A stretch of 35,479 nucleotides of DNA, taken from assembly GCA_902489645.1 (NCBI GenBank), contig CABUAW010000024.1:1-35479 (forward strand), written 5' to 3'. The DNA comes from an uncultured Lachnospiraceae bacterium. GTDB taxonomy: Bacteria > Bacillota > Clostridia > Lachnospirales > Lachnospiraceae. The position numbers and the translations under genes were made by a program. Shown one piece after another: positions 23,438 through 31,162 of the stretch. The first letter of the stretch is position 1, and each line of letters starts with the position of its first letter. The notes under the pieces were generated by a model that had not been told where the DNA came from, searched no databases, and saw nothing but the letters and a program-made list of their open reading frames with translations.

Positions 23438-24247
23438 TTATTTCGTTAAATAAGGGTCAAAAACTGAAATAACCTGGGCCGCCCTGGCTGCGCCGCTGTG
23501 CATACAGTCGAGAATCGGCTTCTCATCCATAAGTCCCGCAATAAATCCCGCAAAATAGGAATCTCCGGCACCGACCGTATTGACGACATTTTCCACCGGA
23601 ACAATATCCCCTTTATAAAATCTGGAACCATCATAGGCCATGGAACCATTTTTTCCAAAGGTGGCAATCATCAGTTTTGTTCCAAGAGAATGGGCATATT
23701 TTAAAAATTCTTTTCCCGCCTCCAGGTCATCCTCGAAGGATACCAGGCCACAGTCGATATTACTTAAAACATGCTTTATATCCGGGTGATTCACCATATT
23801 ACTCAAATCAAAAAAGACTTTTACTCCCCGTTTTCTGATTTCCTCAAGCCTTGGAATTAAGCGTCCCGTAAAATCTGTATGCATCATGTCATGCTGACAA
23901 ATAAAATCAATGCTTTCATCGGAAAACTCGTAATTTGCCATAATGCCGCGAACCGGCTCACCATGGGTGCGGTCATTATTAATCAAATGCAGCGGCACTC
24001 TCGGGGTCTCTCCCCCGGGAATAATCTCCAAATGGGAACAGTCAATGCCCCATTCATGAAAAGCTTCCACGGACATTTTCCCATATGCATCGTCGGAAAC
24101 TGCAGAAACAATTGAAGTTTCGACGTCCGCCTTCATATCCAGAAGATTAAAAAGAACGTCCACGCCATTTCCCGTTACATAACATCTATTGTCAAAATCA
24201 GGGTAATAATCAATGCAGACATAACCTGCCGCAGTAAACTTCACCAT
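23438..24247 (-). CDS. frlD: PfkB family sugar kinase, fructoselysine 6-kinase (FrlD-type)
   Basis: This 269-residue ribokinase-fold protein has the N-terminal sugar site (GYVCIDYYPDFDNRCYVTGN), GGETPRVPLHLI, and the C-terminal NTVGAGDSYFAGFIAGLM with the catalytic Asp. FrlD phosphorylates fructoselysine at C6, giving the substrate of the deglycase. It is the first gene of the operon, with AAGGAG before the ATG and a consensus promoter at 24315-24343 containing the tandem element also found at the deglycase promoter. That shared control supports the pathway assignment over a generic carbohydrate kinase. Confidence 0.83.
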   Translation of the reverse strand: MVKFTAAGYVCIDYYPDFDNRCYVTGNGVDVLFNLLDMKADVETSIVSAVSDDAYGKMSVEAFHEWGIDCSHLEIIPGGETPRVPLHLINNDRTHGEPVRGIMANYEFSDESIDFICQHDMMHTDFTGRLIPRLEEIRKRGVKVFFDLSNMVNHPDIKHVLSNIDCGLVSFEDDLEAGKEFLKYAHSLGTKLMIATFGKNGSMAYDGSRFYKGDIVPVENVVNTVGAGDSYFAGFIAGLMDEKPILDCMHSGAARAAQVISVFDPYLTK

Positions 24248-24294
24248 GTCATCTCTCCTTCGGCATGCACCCTCTGTGCAATATGTATTATAAC

Positions 24295-24326
24295 GTTATA
24301 TATCTTTATATAACATGATATAACAT
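24295..24326. promoter_or_regulatory. Probable GntR (FrlR-type) operator at the kinase operon
   Basis: On the minus strand 24326-24306 carries two ATGTTATAT units, 20 of 21 bases identical to the deglycase operator. It overlaps an inverted repeat GTTATATA-TCTT-TATATAAC (24295-24314) that would cover the start point. Confidence 0.7.
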
Positions 24327-24343
24327 TTTTCATACTTTGTCAA
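24315..24343 (-). promoter_or_regulatory. Sigma-A promoter of the kinase-transporter operon
   Basis: On the minus strand TTGACA (24338-24343), 17 bp, TATCAT (24315-24320). The -10 box starts 6 bp into the tandem operator, exactly as at the deglycase promoter. Confidence 0.8.
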
Positions 24344-24450
24344 TTTAAAGAGTCTATTTTATTGTTAAATTATTATAGCGAAATTTTGTCAGATTGTGAC
24401 AAAGATAGGAAAATTACCAGAAATTGGAATTGTTTTTCGTAAATTCATAA

Positions 24451-24576
24451 AGAATCAACATCACCTGTTTGCCTGCACAGGTGGAGAAAGAAGTCGGCGC
24501 AAAGCTGTTCGATAGAGGGAAACTCCAACGAATGGCGGAGCCGGTGAATGACCAGGAAGCGGCGACGGGTATCTGA
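24451..24576 (+). pseudogene. Fragment of a LysR-type regulator HTH
   Basis: Between a stop at 24448 and TGA at 24574 one plus-strand frame reads PAQVEKEVGAKLFDRGK, the end of the LysR helix-turn-helix region (usually Q-x-x-x-LE-x-E-G-x-LF-x-R). Neither the preceding helix-turn-helix nor the effector domain is present, and no start codon exists. Together with 24344-24450, which shows nothing, and 24577-24629, this is a gene-free stretch of about 280 bp between the Amadori locus and the methylase. Confidence 0.45.
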
Positions 24577-24629
24577 GATATTTTCCTCATCCCCCGTGGC
24601 CTTGAAAAGAGCGATGAAAACAAAGACAC

Positions 24630-25463
24630 TTAATAATTACATATAATCACTTCTTCGCCAACCCTATTGGAGGCATCCGAATTAATCATACGTTTTACGC
24701 TTACAACATCTATCTTATATCCCTTATTGCCGTACAGCTCTTGAATCAAATCCGTGTTATGATTCGTAAGCATACAATAGCAGCCTCTGGCCGTTAATTC
24801 ATCAAACACTCTTGCCAATCGCCTGTGACTTTCTATGTCAAACCCTTCTTTTGTATAAGATTCGAAGGAAGTCGGATTCAATGGGGCATATGGACTGTCC
24901 ATAAATACAAAATCGTCCCTCCCGGCGCCTTCACAGGCAATTTCAAAATCCCCATCCATAATTTCCACTGTCCGCAAATATTGCGAAGTTTCCATAATGG
25001 CCTTTTCATTCACAGACGGCCCGCGTCTGTTATTGTACGGGACATTAAATAATCCCTTGCCATTGACGCGATACAAACCATTAAAGCAATGCTTATTGAT
25101 AAATACAAACAAAGCCGCCATCTCTACATCATACTCTGCTTTCATCAGCTTATCATTATAATGCTCTCTAAGGAAATAATAATACGCCTTTCCATCTTCC
25201 CACATTTCCTCATCGAGCTTGTTTACTGTTTTCAAAAATGCCTCCGGAGCATTTTGAATCTGTCTGTATGTGTGAATCAAAGCCTTGTTAATATCATTGA
25301 TCAGGGCATTTACCGGCCGAAATTTAAATAGCACCGCGCCGCCACCTACAAATGGCTCAAAATAATTATGATATTTTTCAGGCATTCTCTCTTTTATCTG
25401 TGGCAGTAACTGCCGTTTCCCGCCAGCCCATTTCACAAATGGTGCGATGCTTGGATTTTCCAT
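24630..25463 (-). CDS. DNA adenine methylase, Dam/D12 class
   Basis: This 277-residue N6-adenine methyltransferase has the AdoMet motif FVKWAGGKRQLLPQI (about 9-23) and FEPFVGGGAVLF at the N terminus, and the catalytic motif as DSPYAPLNPTSF (about 190), where DPPY is usual. The D12 class includes Dam and DpnIIA/MboIA, so GATC is the likely target but is not proven. A consensus-like promoter (25514-25542) drives it away from the divergent XRE gene. With the two plus-strand genes it may form a restriction-modification or solitary regulatory methylation unit. Confidence 0.9.
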   Translation of the reverse strand: MENPSIAPFVKWAGGKRQLLPQIKERMPEKYHNYFEPFVGGGAVLFKFRPVNALINDINKALIHTYRQIQNAPEAFLKTVNKLDEEMWEDGKAYYYFLREHYNDKLMKAEYDVEMAALFVFINKHCFNGLYRVNGKGLFNVPYNNRRGPSVNEKAIMETSQYLRTVEIMDGDFEIACEGAGRDDFVFMDSPYAPLNPTSFESYTKEGFDIESHRRLARVFDELTARGCYCMLTNHNTDLIQELYGNKGYKIDVVSVKRMINSDASNRVGEEVIICNY

Positions 25464-25513
25464 TTATGTTTCCTCTTCTCCGTATCCACATGAGGGCAAT
25501 CTTTTACGTATCC

Positions 25514-25542
25514 ATTATACTTGCAAACATACCAAATAACAA
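25514..25542 (-). promoter_or_regulatory. Promoter of the methylase gene
   Basis: On the minus strand TTGTTA (25537-25542), 17 bp, TATAAT (25514-25519). Confidence 0.65.
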
Positions 25543-25566
25543 CCAAAACTTTTTCAGCGCATTTCT

Positions 25567-25608
25567 TTCACTATAAGTGAATTTCTATAACATATATCTC
25601 GTGAGATA
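25567..25608. promoter_or_regulatory. Two palindromes in the methylase/XRE divergent region
   Basis: TTCACTATAAGTGAA (25567-25581) and TATCTC-GT-GAGATA (25595-25608) are nearly perfect palindromes ahead of the XRE gene. They resemble control boxes of C-protein autoregulation, though no -35 box is clear. Confidence 0.45.
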
Positions 25609-25638
25609 ATATTCACAAATAATGAAAGAGGTAGCCTT

Positions 25639-25881
25639 ATGCATTTCAACAATGATACGGACCTATATCGGGTTATCGGCACAAATATAAAATATTACAG
25701 AGAACAAGCGCAACTGACGCAAGTACAGCTTGCAGAACGCGCAAAAATCAGCATCAGCTACATTTCCAAGATTGAAGCGGCCGGATGTAACAAAAGTTTA
25801 TCCATATCCGTATTAAATCAAATTGCAAATGTACTTGATGTTGAGATTAGCGAATTTTTTAAAGAGGTAGAGGCACAATGA
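25639..25881 (+). CDS. XRE-type regulator, controller (C) protein-like
   Basis: This 80-residue single-domain helix-turn-helix protein (NIKYYREQAQLTQVQLAERA, then ISYISKIEAAGCN, then LNQIANVLDVEISEFF) has the size and layout of C proteins that time restriction-modification expression. GAGGT precedes the ATG by about 8 bp. Its stop overlaps the next gene's start as ATGA (25878-25881), the coupling typical of C protein-endonuclease pairs. Two palindromes upstream are candidate self-binding sites. A generic XRE regulator is the alternative. Confidence 0.85.
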   Translation: MHFNNDTDLYRVIGTNIKYYREQAQLTQVQLAERAKISISYISKIEAAGCNKSLSISVLNQIANVLDVEISEFFKEVEAQ

Positions 25882-26495
25882 CATACAACGATATGAGAGC
25901 ATTTGTTTTAAAACTTCCCTTTGATACCATGACCAAAGTCTATGACAATGGTGAACAGGCTATTCTGATTTATCGCCCAAGCACATTATCTGTACGATTT
26001 AAGGACTATGACGTGAACACTAATTTTCAAATTTTTCTTAAAATAGGCGATGACAAACCATTTCGCCCAAATCACTTGCGCCTGCTTATAGACTTAAAAT
26101 TACGTGCAAGAGAACTTCCTCATACAAAAGAAGCACTTCTCCTCGCCTTTGATAAAATTTTTTATGGTGAGGAGCCTTTAAACGCCATTATCCCATTAAC
26201 TCGTATTCATTTTACACAGTACATTAATCCCATCGATATTACTGCTATATTAGCTCAATTATTCATAATTGAACAGGACATCGGTTATGGCGAAAAAAGT
26301 AGATTTGACCCACCATCCCTGTATATCCATGGATGGATTCGTACTTTTATCGAATCCGACCAGGAAATTGACCAAGTGGTATATCGCATCTGCCGCAACA
26401 CGCCTCCGGCTATGAAATATACCTGCCAGGATAATAAAAACCATCCCAAATACAATCCTGATGCACAGTTATTATGGTATATAAAAAAGTATTAA
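25878..26495 (+). CDS. Unknown 205-residue protein, candidate restriction endonuclease
   Basis: No family was recognised. The protein is soluble, rich in aromatic and charged residues, starts MTYNDMRAFVLKLPFDTMTK and ends AQLLWYIKKY. Segments such as FRPNHLRLLIDLKLRAREL and PPSLYIHGWIRTFI look ordered, but no clear PD-(D/E)XK, HNH or GIY-YIG motif is visible. It is translationally coupled to a C protein-like gene and divergent from a Dam-type methylase, the place where a type II endonuclease would be. It is shorter than DpnII/MboI (about 280). Endonuclease function is context inference only. Confidence 0.75.
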   Translation: MTYNDMRAFVLKLPFDTMTKVYDNGEQAILIYRPSTLSVRFKDYDVNTNFQIFLKIGDDKPFRPNHLRLLIDLKLRARELPHTKEALLLAFDKIFYGEEPLNAIIPLTRIHFTQYINPIDITAILAQLFIIEQDIGYGEKSRFDPPSLYIHGWIRTFIESDQEIDQVVYRICRNTPPAMKYTCQDNKNHPKYNPDAQLLWYIKKY

Positions 26496-26608
26496 ATTCC
26501 TAATGCAACTTTTTTCTTTTCGGTAAGTTTATTTTTTACCTCGAATGGAATATAATACAGGTAACCTCAAGTTTTCTTTAGATTTCAAGAATAGAAAGGG
26601 TGACTTTT

Positions 26609-26866
26609 ATGAATTTGGCAAAAATCTCTGCAAACGGTCAGATTACTGTGCCGGTGGAAATCCGTCGGCTGCTCGGCTTAAAGTCCGGGGATAAAATTCT
26701 GTTCTTCCAAAAGCAGAATGGGGAAATTGTTGTAAGTAACGCTTCTTCCAAAGCCATTCGAAAAGCGCAGGCCGCCTTTAGCGGGGCCGCCGAAGCTATG
26801 GGCGTTTCCAATGAGGATGATATTCAGGCACTCGTAGACGAAGTACGCTATGGAAAGGAAAGATAA
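26609..26866 (+). CDS. AbrB/SpoVT-fold antitoxin
   Basis: This 85-residue protein has the swapped-hairpin N terminus NLAKISANGQITVPVEIRRL followed by LKSGDKILFFQKQNGEIVVS, the pattern of VapB/MazE-like DNA-binding antitoxins; the C-terminal 35 residues would wrap the toxin. ATG 26609 has AAGGG about 9 bp upstream and is preferred to the GTG at 26600. It ends one base before the PIN toxin start. It probably neutralises the toxin and represses the pair's own promoter. Confidence 0.85.
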   Translation: MNLAKISANGQITVPVEIRRLLGLKSGDKILFFQKQNGEIVVSNASSKAIRKAQAAFSGAAEAMGVSNEDDIQALVDEVRYGKER

Positions 26867-26867
26867 T

Positions 26868-27266
26868 ATGCGGATATTGGTTGACACAAATATCCTGTTT
26901 TCCGCATTGGTTTTTCCCCGGTCTAAACCGGCGCGGGCGTTACTGTACGTCGCGGACAATCACGAAATTGTTTTATGTGACCGCAACATTATGGAGCTGC
27001 GGGATATTCTAAAACGGAAAGCGCCTAAGTTCCTGCCGGATGCGGAAGTGCTGCTTGCTGAAATGTCCTTTGAATTGATTCCGGCGGTCGACCATGCGGA
27101 AAAGCTGATACGCGATGCAAAAGACCAGCCAATTTTAAATGCGGCGATTGTGTTCGATGTGGATATTATTCTGACAGGGGATAAAGACTTTTTAAGTCTG
27201 GAAATGGAACATCCGAAATGTATGACAGTTGCACAATTCTTTGAAAGTGAGGGTGTCGAAGAATAG
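26868..27266 (+). CDS. PIN-domain toxin (VapC-like, COG1569 type)
   Basis: This 132-residue PIN domain starts MRILVDTNILFSALV with the first catalytic Asp (DTN). MELRDIL carries the conserved Glu, ILTGDKDFL the later Asp pair, and AKDQPILNAAIVFDVDII lies between them. These acidic residues would bind metal for RNA cleavage. The start at 26868 has GGAAAG in the end of the antitoxin gene. The one-base gap indicates a co-translated toxin-antitoxin operon. The target RNA is unknown. Confidence 0.87.
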   Translation: MRILVDTNILFSALVFPRSKPARALLYVADNHEIVLCDRNIMELRDILKRKAPKFLPDAEVLLAEMSFELIPAVDHAEKLIRDAKDQPILNAAIVFDVDIILTGDKDFLSLEMEHPKCMTVAQFFESEGVEE

Positions 27267-27290
27267 CCCCTCACTGTTGAACAAAAAGCT

Positions 27291-27323
27291 GGGCGGAAAT
27301 TCAAAAGCTCTGGATTCCCGCCC
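27291..27323. terminator. Hairpin between convergent PIN toxin and ABC permease genes
   Basis: GGGCGGAAAT (27291-27300) and ATTCCCGCCC (27314-27323) pair with one mismatch. The minus strand continues into CAGCTTTTTG, the plus strand into TATATTGTCATTT, so it may end both genes. Confidence 0.55.
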
Positions 27324-27364
27324 TATATTGTCATTTATACTGTTTATATCTGCGGAAGCCTGTA

Positions 27365-28441
27365 TTATAGTACCTGATGTTTTGCAAAAATCCTACGGGA
27401 AGCAAAAACGCCAATCCCCATAAATATCCATGCGGCCGGTACAGCCATTAGTGCGTAAAGCACATTGCCGCTTATTTGTTCTACCGACATAAGGGAAACA
27501 AACTGTGCATGATACAGCGGCAAAAGTGTAATGATTTTGAATAATGGGCTTGTTTCGGGAACAGGAAGCATGACAGGGAAGAGGTAAATTGCCGCGGAAG
27601 CGACGAATGTTACCATTTGATTTTCACATACGGCAGATAAGATTAATGCAATACCCACAGTACTGACAGCGCCGGTAAAAGCCAAAAGTATTTGATATTT
27701 TAACAATGCGACGCAAGTAATATTGAATGGAATGTACCCCGTGACAAAGCCTGCAGGAGCAAAGAGTATACTGCAATCCAACCCACTGCTTCCGTAGAGT
27801 ATAAAAGCAACTACAAGGTTAATTACCGAGACAACGGCCGTTACTATCAGCGTAGCTAAAATACTTCCGATGATTTTGGCCGCTGCGCCTTTTGTTCTCC
27901 CATATTTACTTGTCAAAATAATATTATCAACGCCTCCGTATTCTCCGGAAAAAACAGGTGCGGTCATAACGGCAATGACTAATGATAAAACAACAAATAT
28001 TCTTACCATATTTTCACTTGTTTTGAGCCATCCGTAGGTATATCCAACCTTAATTTCTTCATTTCCGAATACATCAGAAACACTAAGGCCATTCCAGTCG
28101 CCATTCAAATCAGAAAATTTGCAAAATAACGCCGATTGCATGGCATTTTGATAAAGATAGGCTGCGTTCATCCCATGCAAATCCTCTGCGGGCTTAAACT
28201 CCGACATCATTTGCCGCACTTTTTCATCGGTCAATATTCCCTCATATTTCTCTGCGACAGATTTATCAATTTCAACCGCCGTCCCTCCCGTACCCTCACG
28301 GCTTTTCCCGTCAAAGGCATACATATTCTGATAAGATGAAAGGCCCAAAAATATCGATAAAATCAACAATGCAATCAAAGCCGCTTGTGTCAGACGCTTT
28401 GAAAATATTTTCCGCAATTCATAGTAAATGAGTTGTTTCAT
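27365..28441 (-). CDS. ABC-2 type permease of a two-component-linked transporter
   Basis: This 358-residue membrane protein has one N-terminal membrane segment after MKQLIYYELRKIFSKR, a large extracytoplasmic loop of about 115 residues (about 40-155), then five segments. That is the ABC-2 permease layout of antibiotic and lantibiotic exporters. The ATG overlaps the ATPase stop as ATGA. It works with the ATPase at 28438-29142. Its promoter carries a response-regulator-type repeat, so it is probably induced by the neighbouring kinase-regulator pair. A role in peptide-antibiotic defence is inferred from context. Confidence 0.87.
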   Translation of the reverse strand: MKQLIYYELRKIFSKRLTQAALIALLILSIFLGLSSYQNMYAFDGKSREGTGGTAVEIDKSVAEKYEGILTDEKVRQMMSEFKPAEDLHGMNAAYLYQNAMQSALFCKFSDLNGDWNGLSVSDVFGNEEIKVGYTYGWLKTSENMVRIFVVLSLVIAVMTAPVFSGEYGGVDNIILTSKYGRTKGAAAKIIGSILATLIVTAVVSVINLVVAFILYGSSGLDCSILFAPAGFVTGYIPFNITCVALLKYQILLAFTGAVSTVGIALILSAVCENQMVTFVASAAIYLFPVMLPVPETSPLFKIITLLPLYHAQFVSLMSVEQISGNVLYALMAVPAAWIFMGIGVFASRRIFAKHQVL

Positions 28442-29142
28442 TTTTCCGTATCTCCTTTGAAATAGAATAAATACAAATCCTCCAAATTCATTCCCCGTGA
28501 TTTCCCAAAGTGAACAATTTGTCCCGATTTCATTATAATGACTTTTTCTGCAATAAACTCCACATCAGAAACAATGTGCGTTGACAAAAGCACCATGCGG
28601 TTTTTGGCAAAGGCACTGAGCGAATTACGAAAACGTACCCGCTCTTTCGGATCAAGTCCTGCGGTTGGCTCGTCTAAAATTAAAATGCGGGGCTCGCCCA
28701 GCATTGCCTGCGCTATCCCCAGCCGCTGCTTCATGCCGCCGGAAAAGGTCTTGATTTTATGTCCGCTCTCCGCAGATAAACCAACCGCTTCAAGCAGCTC
28801 CTTTGATTTTTTCCTCGCTTTTTTTTCGCTTAACCCCTTTAAGGCCGATACATACAGCAGAAAATCAAGCGCCGTAAACTCAGGATAATAGCCAAAATGC
28901 TGCGGCAAATAGCCCAAAAGACTTCTATACTTTTCGCCAAGCCCCACAATGTTTTTACCATTCCAAACAATTTTCCCGGACGTGGGCGTTTGAATGTTGC
29001 ATAGCAGCCGCATAAGCGTCGTCTTTCCTGCGCCATTTGCTCCCAATAGGCCATAGATGCCGTTTGTCAATGTGATATTTACATCGTTTACGGCCGTTTC
29101 CCGGCCGAATTTTTTAGTCAGCCCGATTGTCTTTAATTCCAT
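28438..29142 (-). CDS. ABC transporter ATPase (BcrA-like)
   Basis: This 234-residue ATPase has Walker A GANGAGKTT, Q-loop YLPQHFGYYPEFTALDFL, signature TFSGGMKQRLGIA, Walker B ILILDEPTAGLD and H-loop LSTHIV. The GxxPQ and FSGGMKQR patterns place it with drug-type exporters of the BcrA/CcmA/DrrA group. ATG 29142 follows AAAGGAG by 8 bp; the upstream reading would be in the leader. It is the first gene of the transporter unit, with its own promoter (TATACT at 29199) downstream of the kinase gene. Confidence 0.92.
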   Translation of the reverse strand: MELKTIGLTKKFGRETAVNDVNITLTNGIYGLLGANGAGKTTLMRLLCNIQTPTSGKIVWNGKNIVGLGEKYRSLLGYLPQHFGYYPEFTALDFLLYVSALKGLSEKKARKKSKELLEAVGLSAESGHKIKTFSGGMKQRLGIAQAMLGEPRILILDEPTAGLDPKERVRFRNSLSAFAKNRMVLLSTHIVSDVEFIAEKVIIMKSGQIVHFGKSRGMNLEDLYLFYFKGDTEK

Positions 29143-29198
29143 ACACAAGCTCCTTTCCGCACGGGGCAAAAAAATACTCCCCATGTGCTTTCATAGAG

Positions 29199-29231
29199 AG
29201 TATAAAGGGTAATTATCTACTTTTTATCTAC
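29199..29231 (-). promoter_or_regulatory. Transporter promoter with response-regulator direct repeats
   Basis: TATACT (29199-29204, minus strand) has no good -35. Instead two TTATCTAC copies (plus-strand reading; 29213-29220 and 29224-29231) with an 11-bp period lie 9 and 20 bp upstream. The same design occurs at 31092-31124. Confidence 0.65.
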
Positions 29232-30406
29232 AAGGGCGGCGATTTAAAAAATGCGGACACCTTTGCGCCGCCTGAAATATTATCAATATGCAAGCGGCCG
29301 CCGTGGTGTTCACAGAGCAATTGACAGATATATAATCCAAGGCCAATGTGTTCCGAGTGGTTTGCTTCTTCTGTAAAATAAGGCTTTGTTGCCTTTTGCA
29401 AACTTCTCTTATCAAATCCTTTTCCGTCATCCGATACGCAGAGCAGCAAGCCGCCATTTTGTAAAGCAAACGACAATGTGACCGTGTTTCGGGCATACCG
29501 CACGGCATTTGAGATTAGGTTGTCACATACCTGCGAAACAAACGAACCATCGAGAGACAACTGGGAAACGGATATTCCATTTTGCAAAAGCAGCATTTTT
29601 CCATTCTGTACGCACACAATATTGGCGCTTTCATACAGCGAAGATAAGAAAGGCTGCAGCGAAATCCGTCGGTATTCCGGCTGCGTATCTTCCATGCGCC
29701 GAAGTTTGCTCATGCTGCTCACATAGGTTTCCATACGGGATATGTGTTTTCCCATAGTGGCGGCGATTTCTCTTGTCTGAAAATGTTCGCTTGTCTGCAG
29801 CATTTCATTGTACCCCTTCAATACCGTAAGCGGGGTACGCAAATCGTGAGCAAAGGCCGCATTAAGTTGTTTGCGTTCCTCGACCTGCCGCCACATTTCA
29901 GAAAAGTTTCCCGCAAGAGTAATTCGCATGATTTCAAAGGAGGCGCATAATTGTCCCAATTCATCTTTGCTGTCATATTCGATGGAAAAATCCAAATCAT
30001 TATTTGATATCTTTTCAGAAGCCTCCCGTAACTCCGTAAGCGGTTTTTTCAGTTTATTCCGGTAAAACAACAGTACGGCGGCTATGATACATAATGCAGA
30101 ATAGACGGGGGCGGCCATCACGGGAAATATCTCCAACAGAGTGATGAGGCTTTCGTCCCGTTTAGACATGGGAACAGTCGTATCACCAATAAAAGCGCCG
30201 TCGCCCAACTGTTCGCCCTGTTCATTCGTTAAATAATACTTTTCACCTGTTAAGGGATAGGATGACCTAATCTTATCCGCAGCGCAGCCACATATCGAAA
30301 AAGACATTACCGAAAGAATTAAGGCGAGCAAAGCAAAGATAATAACATAAAATATAAGACTTTTTCGGAGAGACAAATCCCGTCCGGGCCGATTTATTTT
30401 ATCCAC
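29228..30406 (-). CDS. Sensor histidine kinase
   Basis: This kinase of about 392 residues has two membrane segments (about 15-45 and 95-115) flanking a short extracytoplasmic loop of some 50 residues, a HAMP domain, the H-box FAHDLRTPLTVLKGYNEML (His near 187), N-box CDNLISNAVRYA and G-boxes DDGKGFD and GLGLYICQLL. It would phosphorylate the regulator encoded just upstream. A GTG at 30406 overlapping the regulator gene by 13 bp is the preferred start; a TTG at 30424 is the alternative, and neither has a clear ribosome site. The signal is unknown, perhaps a cell-envelope peptide given the transporter. Confidence 0.88.
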   Translation of the reverse strand: MDKINRPGRDLSLRKSLIFYVIIFALLALILSVMSFSICGCAADKIRSSYPLTGEKYYLTNEQGEQLGDGAFIGDTTVPMSKRDESLITLLEIFPVMAAPVYSALCIIAAVLLFYRNKLKKPLTELREASEKISNNDLDFSIEYDSKDELGQLCASFEIMRITLAGNFSEMWRQVEERKQLNAAFAHDLRTPLTVLKGYNEMLQTSEHFQTREIAATMGKHISRMETYVSSMSKLRRMEDTQPEYRRISLQPFLSSLYESANIVCVQNGKMLLLQNGISVSQLSLDGSFVSQVCDNLISNAVRYARNTVTLSFALQNGGLLLCVSDDGKGFDKRSLQKATKPYFTEEANHSEHIGLGLYICQLLCEHHGGRLHIDNISGGAKVSAFFKSPPL

Positions 30407-31068
30407 TTGTACCCACACCCCCAAACAGTTTCAATATATACTCTGTCTGTATGTGCTGCGATTTTTGCCCGTATTCTGCGGATATGTTCGGCCACAACGC
30501 TGCTGTCTCCGTCGCTGTCATATCCCCAAATACGCTCATAAATCCGCTCTTTGTCAAAGACCTGTCCCGGATTTTGGGAAAGCAGTTCCACAATATCAAA
30601 CTCTTTTTTGGCAATGCCAATACGCTCGTCTGAAAAAAACAGACAACGCTCCGAATAGTCAATCGTTAAATCGCCTGAAAACCGAAGCTGCGTTTCAAAA
30701 GTGTGCCGTGCTTCCCTGCGCAGGTGTGCCCGTACTCTTGCTTCAAGTTCGGCAAGGGAAAAAGGTTTTACAATGTAATCATCACCGCCAACAGCAAAGC
30801 CTTTGACTTTGTCAGCCTCTTCAATTCGCGCAGTTAGAAAAAGGATGGGACAGGATATGTGATTTCGGATGCGTTTGCAGACCTCCATCCCGTCCAGTCC
30901 GGGCATATTGATATCAAGCAGAATAATATCCGGCTGCTTTTCCACCTGTTTGAGAGCTTCTGTTCCATTCGCAGCAGATAAGACTAAAAAGCCTTTGCTT
31001 TTAAAAAAGCTCTCAAGCATTGCTACAATATCCTTTTCATCGTCAGCTATCAAGATTTTCGTATTCAT
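30394..31068 (-). CDS. OmpR family response regulator
   Basis: This 224-residue regulator has a receiver domain with acidic pair DDEKD, phosphoacceptor Asp52 (LLDINMPGLDG), FLTAR and the KPF lysine, and a winged-helix output domain ending VYIETVWGCGYKW. GAGGAGG precedes the ATG by 8 bp. It overlaps the kinase gene. Direct repeats with 11-bp period at its own promoter (31092-31124) and at the transporter promoter fit OmpR/PhoB-type binding, so it probably autoregulates and activates the exporter. Confidence 0.93.
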   Translation of the reverse strand: MNTKILIADDEKDIVAMLESFFKSKGFLVLSAANGTEALKQVEKQPDIILLDINMPGLDGMEVCKRIRNHISCPILFLTARIEEADKVKGFAVGGDDYIVKPFSLAELEARVRAHLRREARHTFETQLRFSGDLTIDYSERCLFFSDERIGIAKKEFDIVELLSQNPGQVFDKERIYERIWGYDSDGDSSVVAEHIRRIRAKIAAHTDRVYIETVWGCGYKWIK

Positions 31069-31091
31069 TTTCTACACCTCCTCAAAAGTTA

Positions 31092-31124
31092 AGTATAGAA
31101 GTTAATTTTCTATTATTTATCTAC
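31092..31124 (-). promoter_or_regulatory. Response-regulator gene promoter with direct repeats
   Basis: TATACT (31092-31097, minus strand). Plus-strand reading TTTTCTAT (31106-31113, 6 of 8 matching) and TTATCTAC (31117-31124), period 11, begin 9 and 20 bp from the -10, the same offsets as at 29199-29231. Confidence 0.6.
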
Positions 31125-31162
31125 TTTTACATTTTCTTCCCATTTCTTCCGAAACAGCCCGG

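Noticed and set aside
24463..24484. Short inverted repeat CACCTG/CAGGTG
   Set aside because: Six-base arms with a ten-base loop and no T run, lying inside the LysR fragment; not different from chance.
24414..24629. 71-codon minus-strand frame before the methylase
   Set aside because: Its composition is unlike a protein and the plus strand of the same DNA reads a LysR helix-turn-helix fragment.
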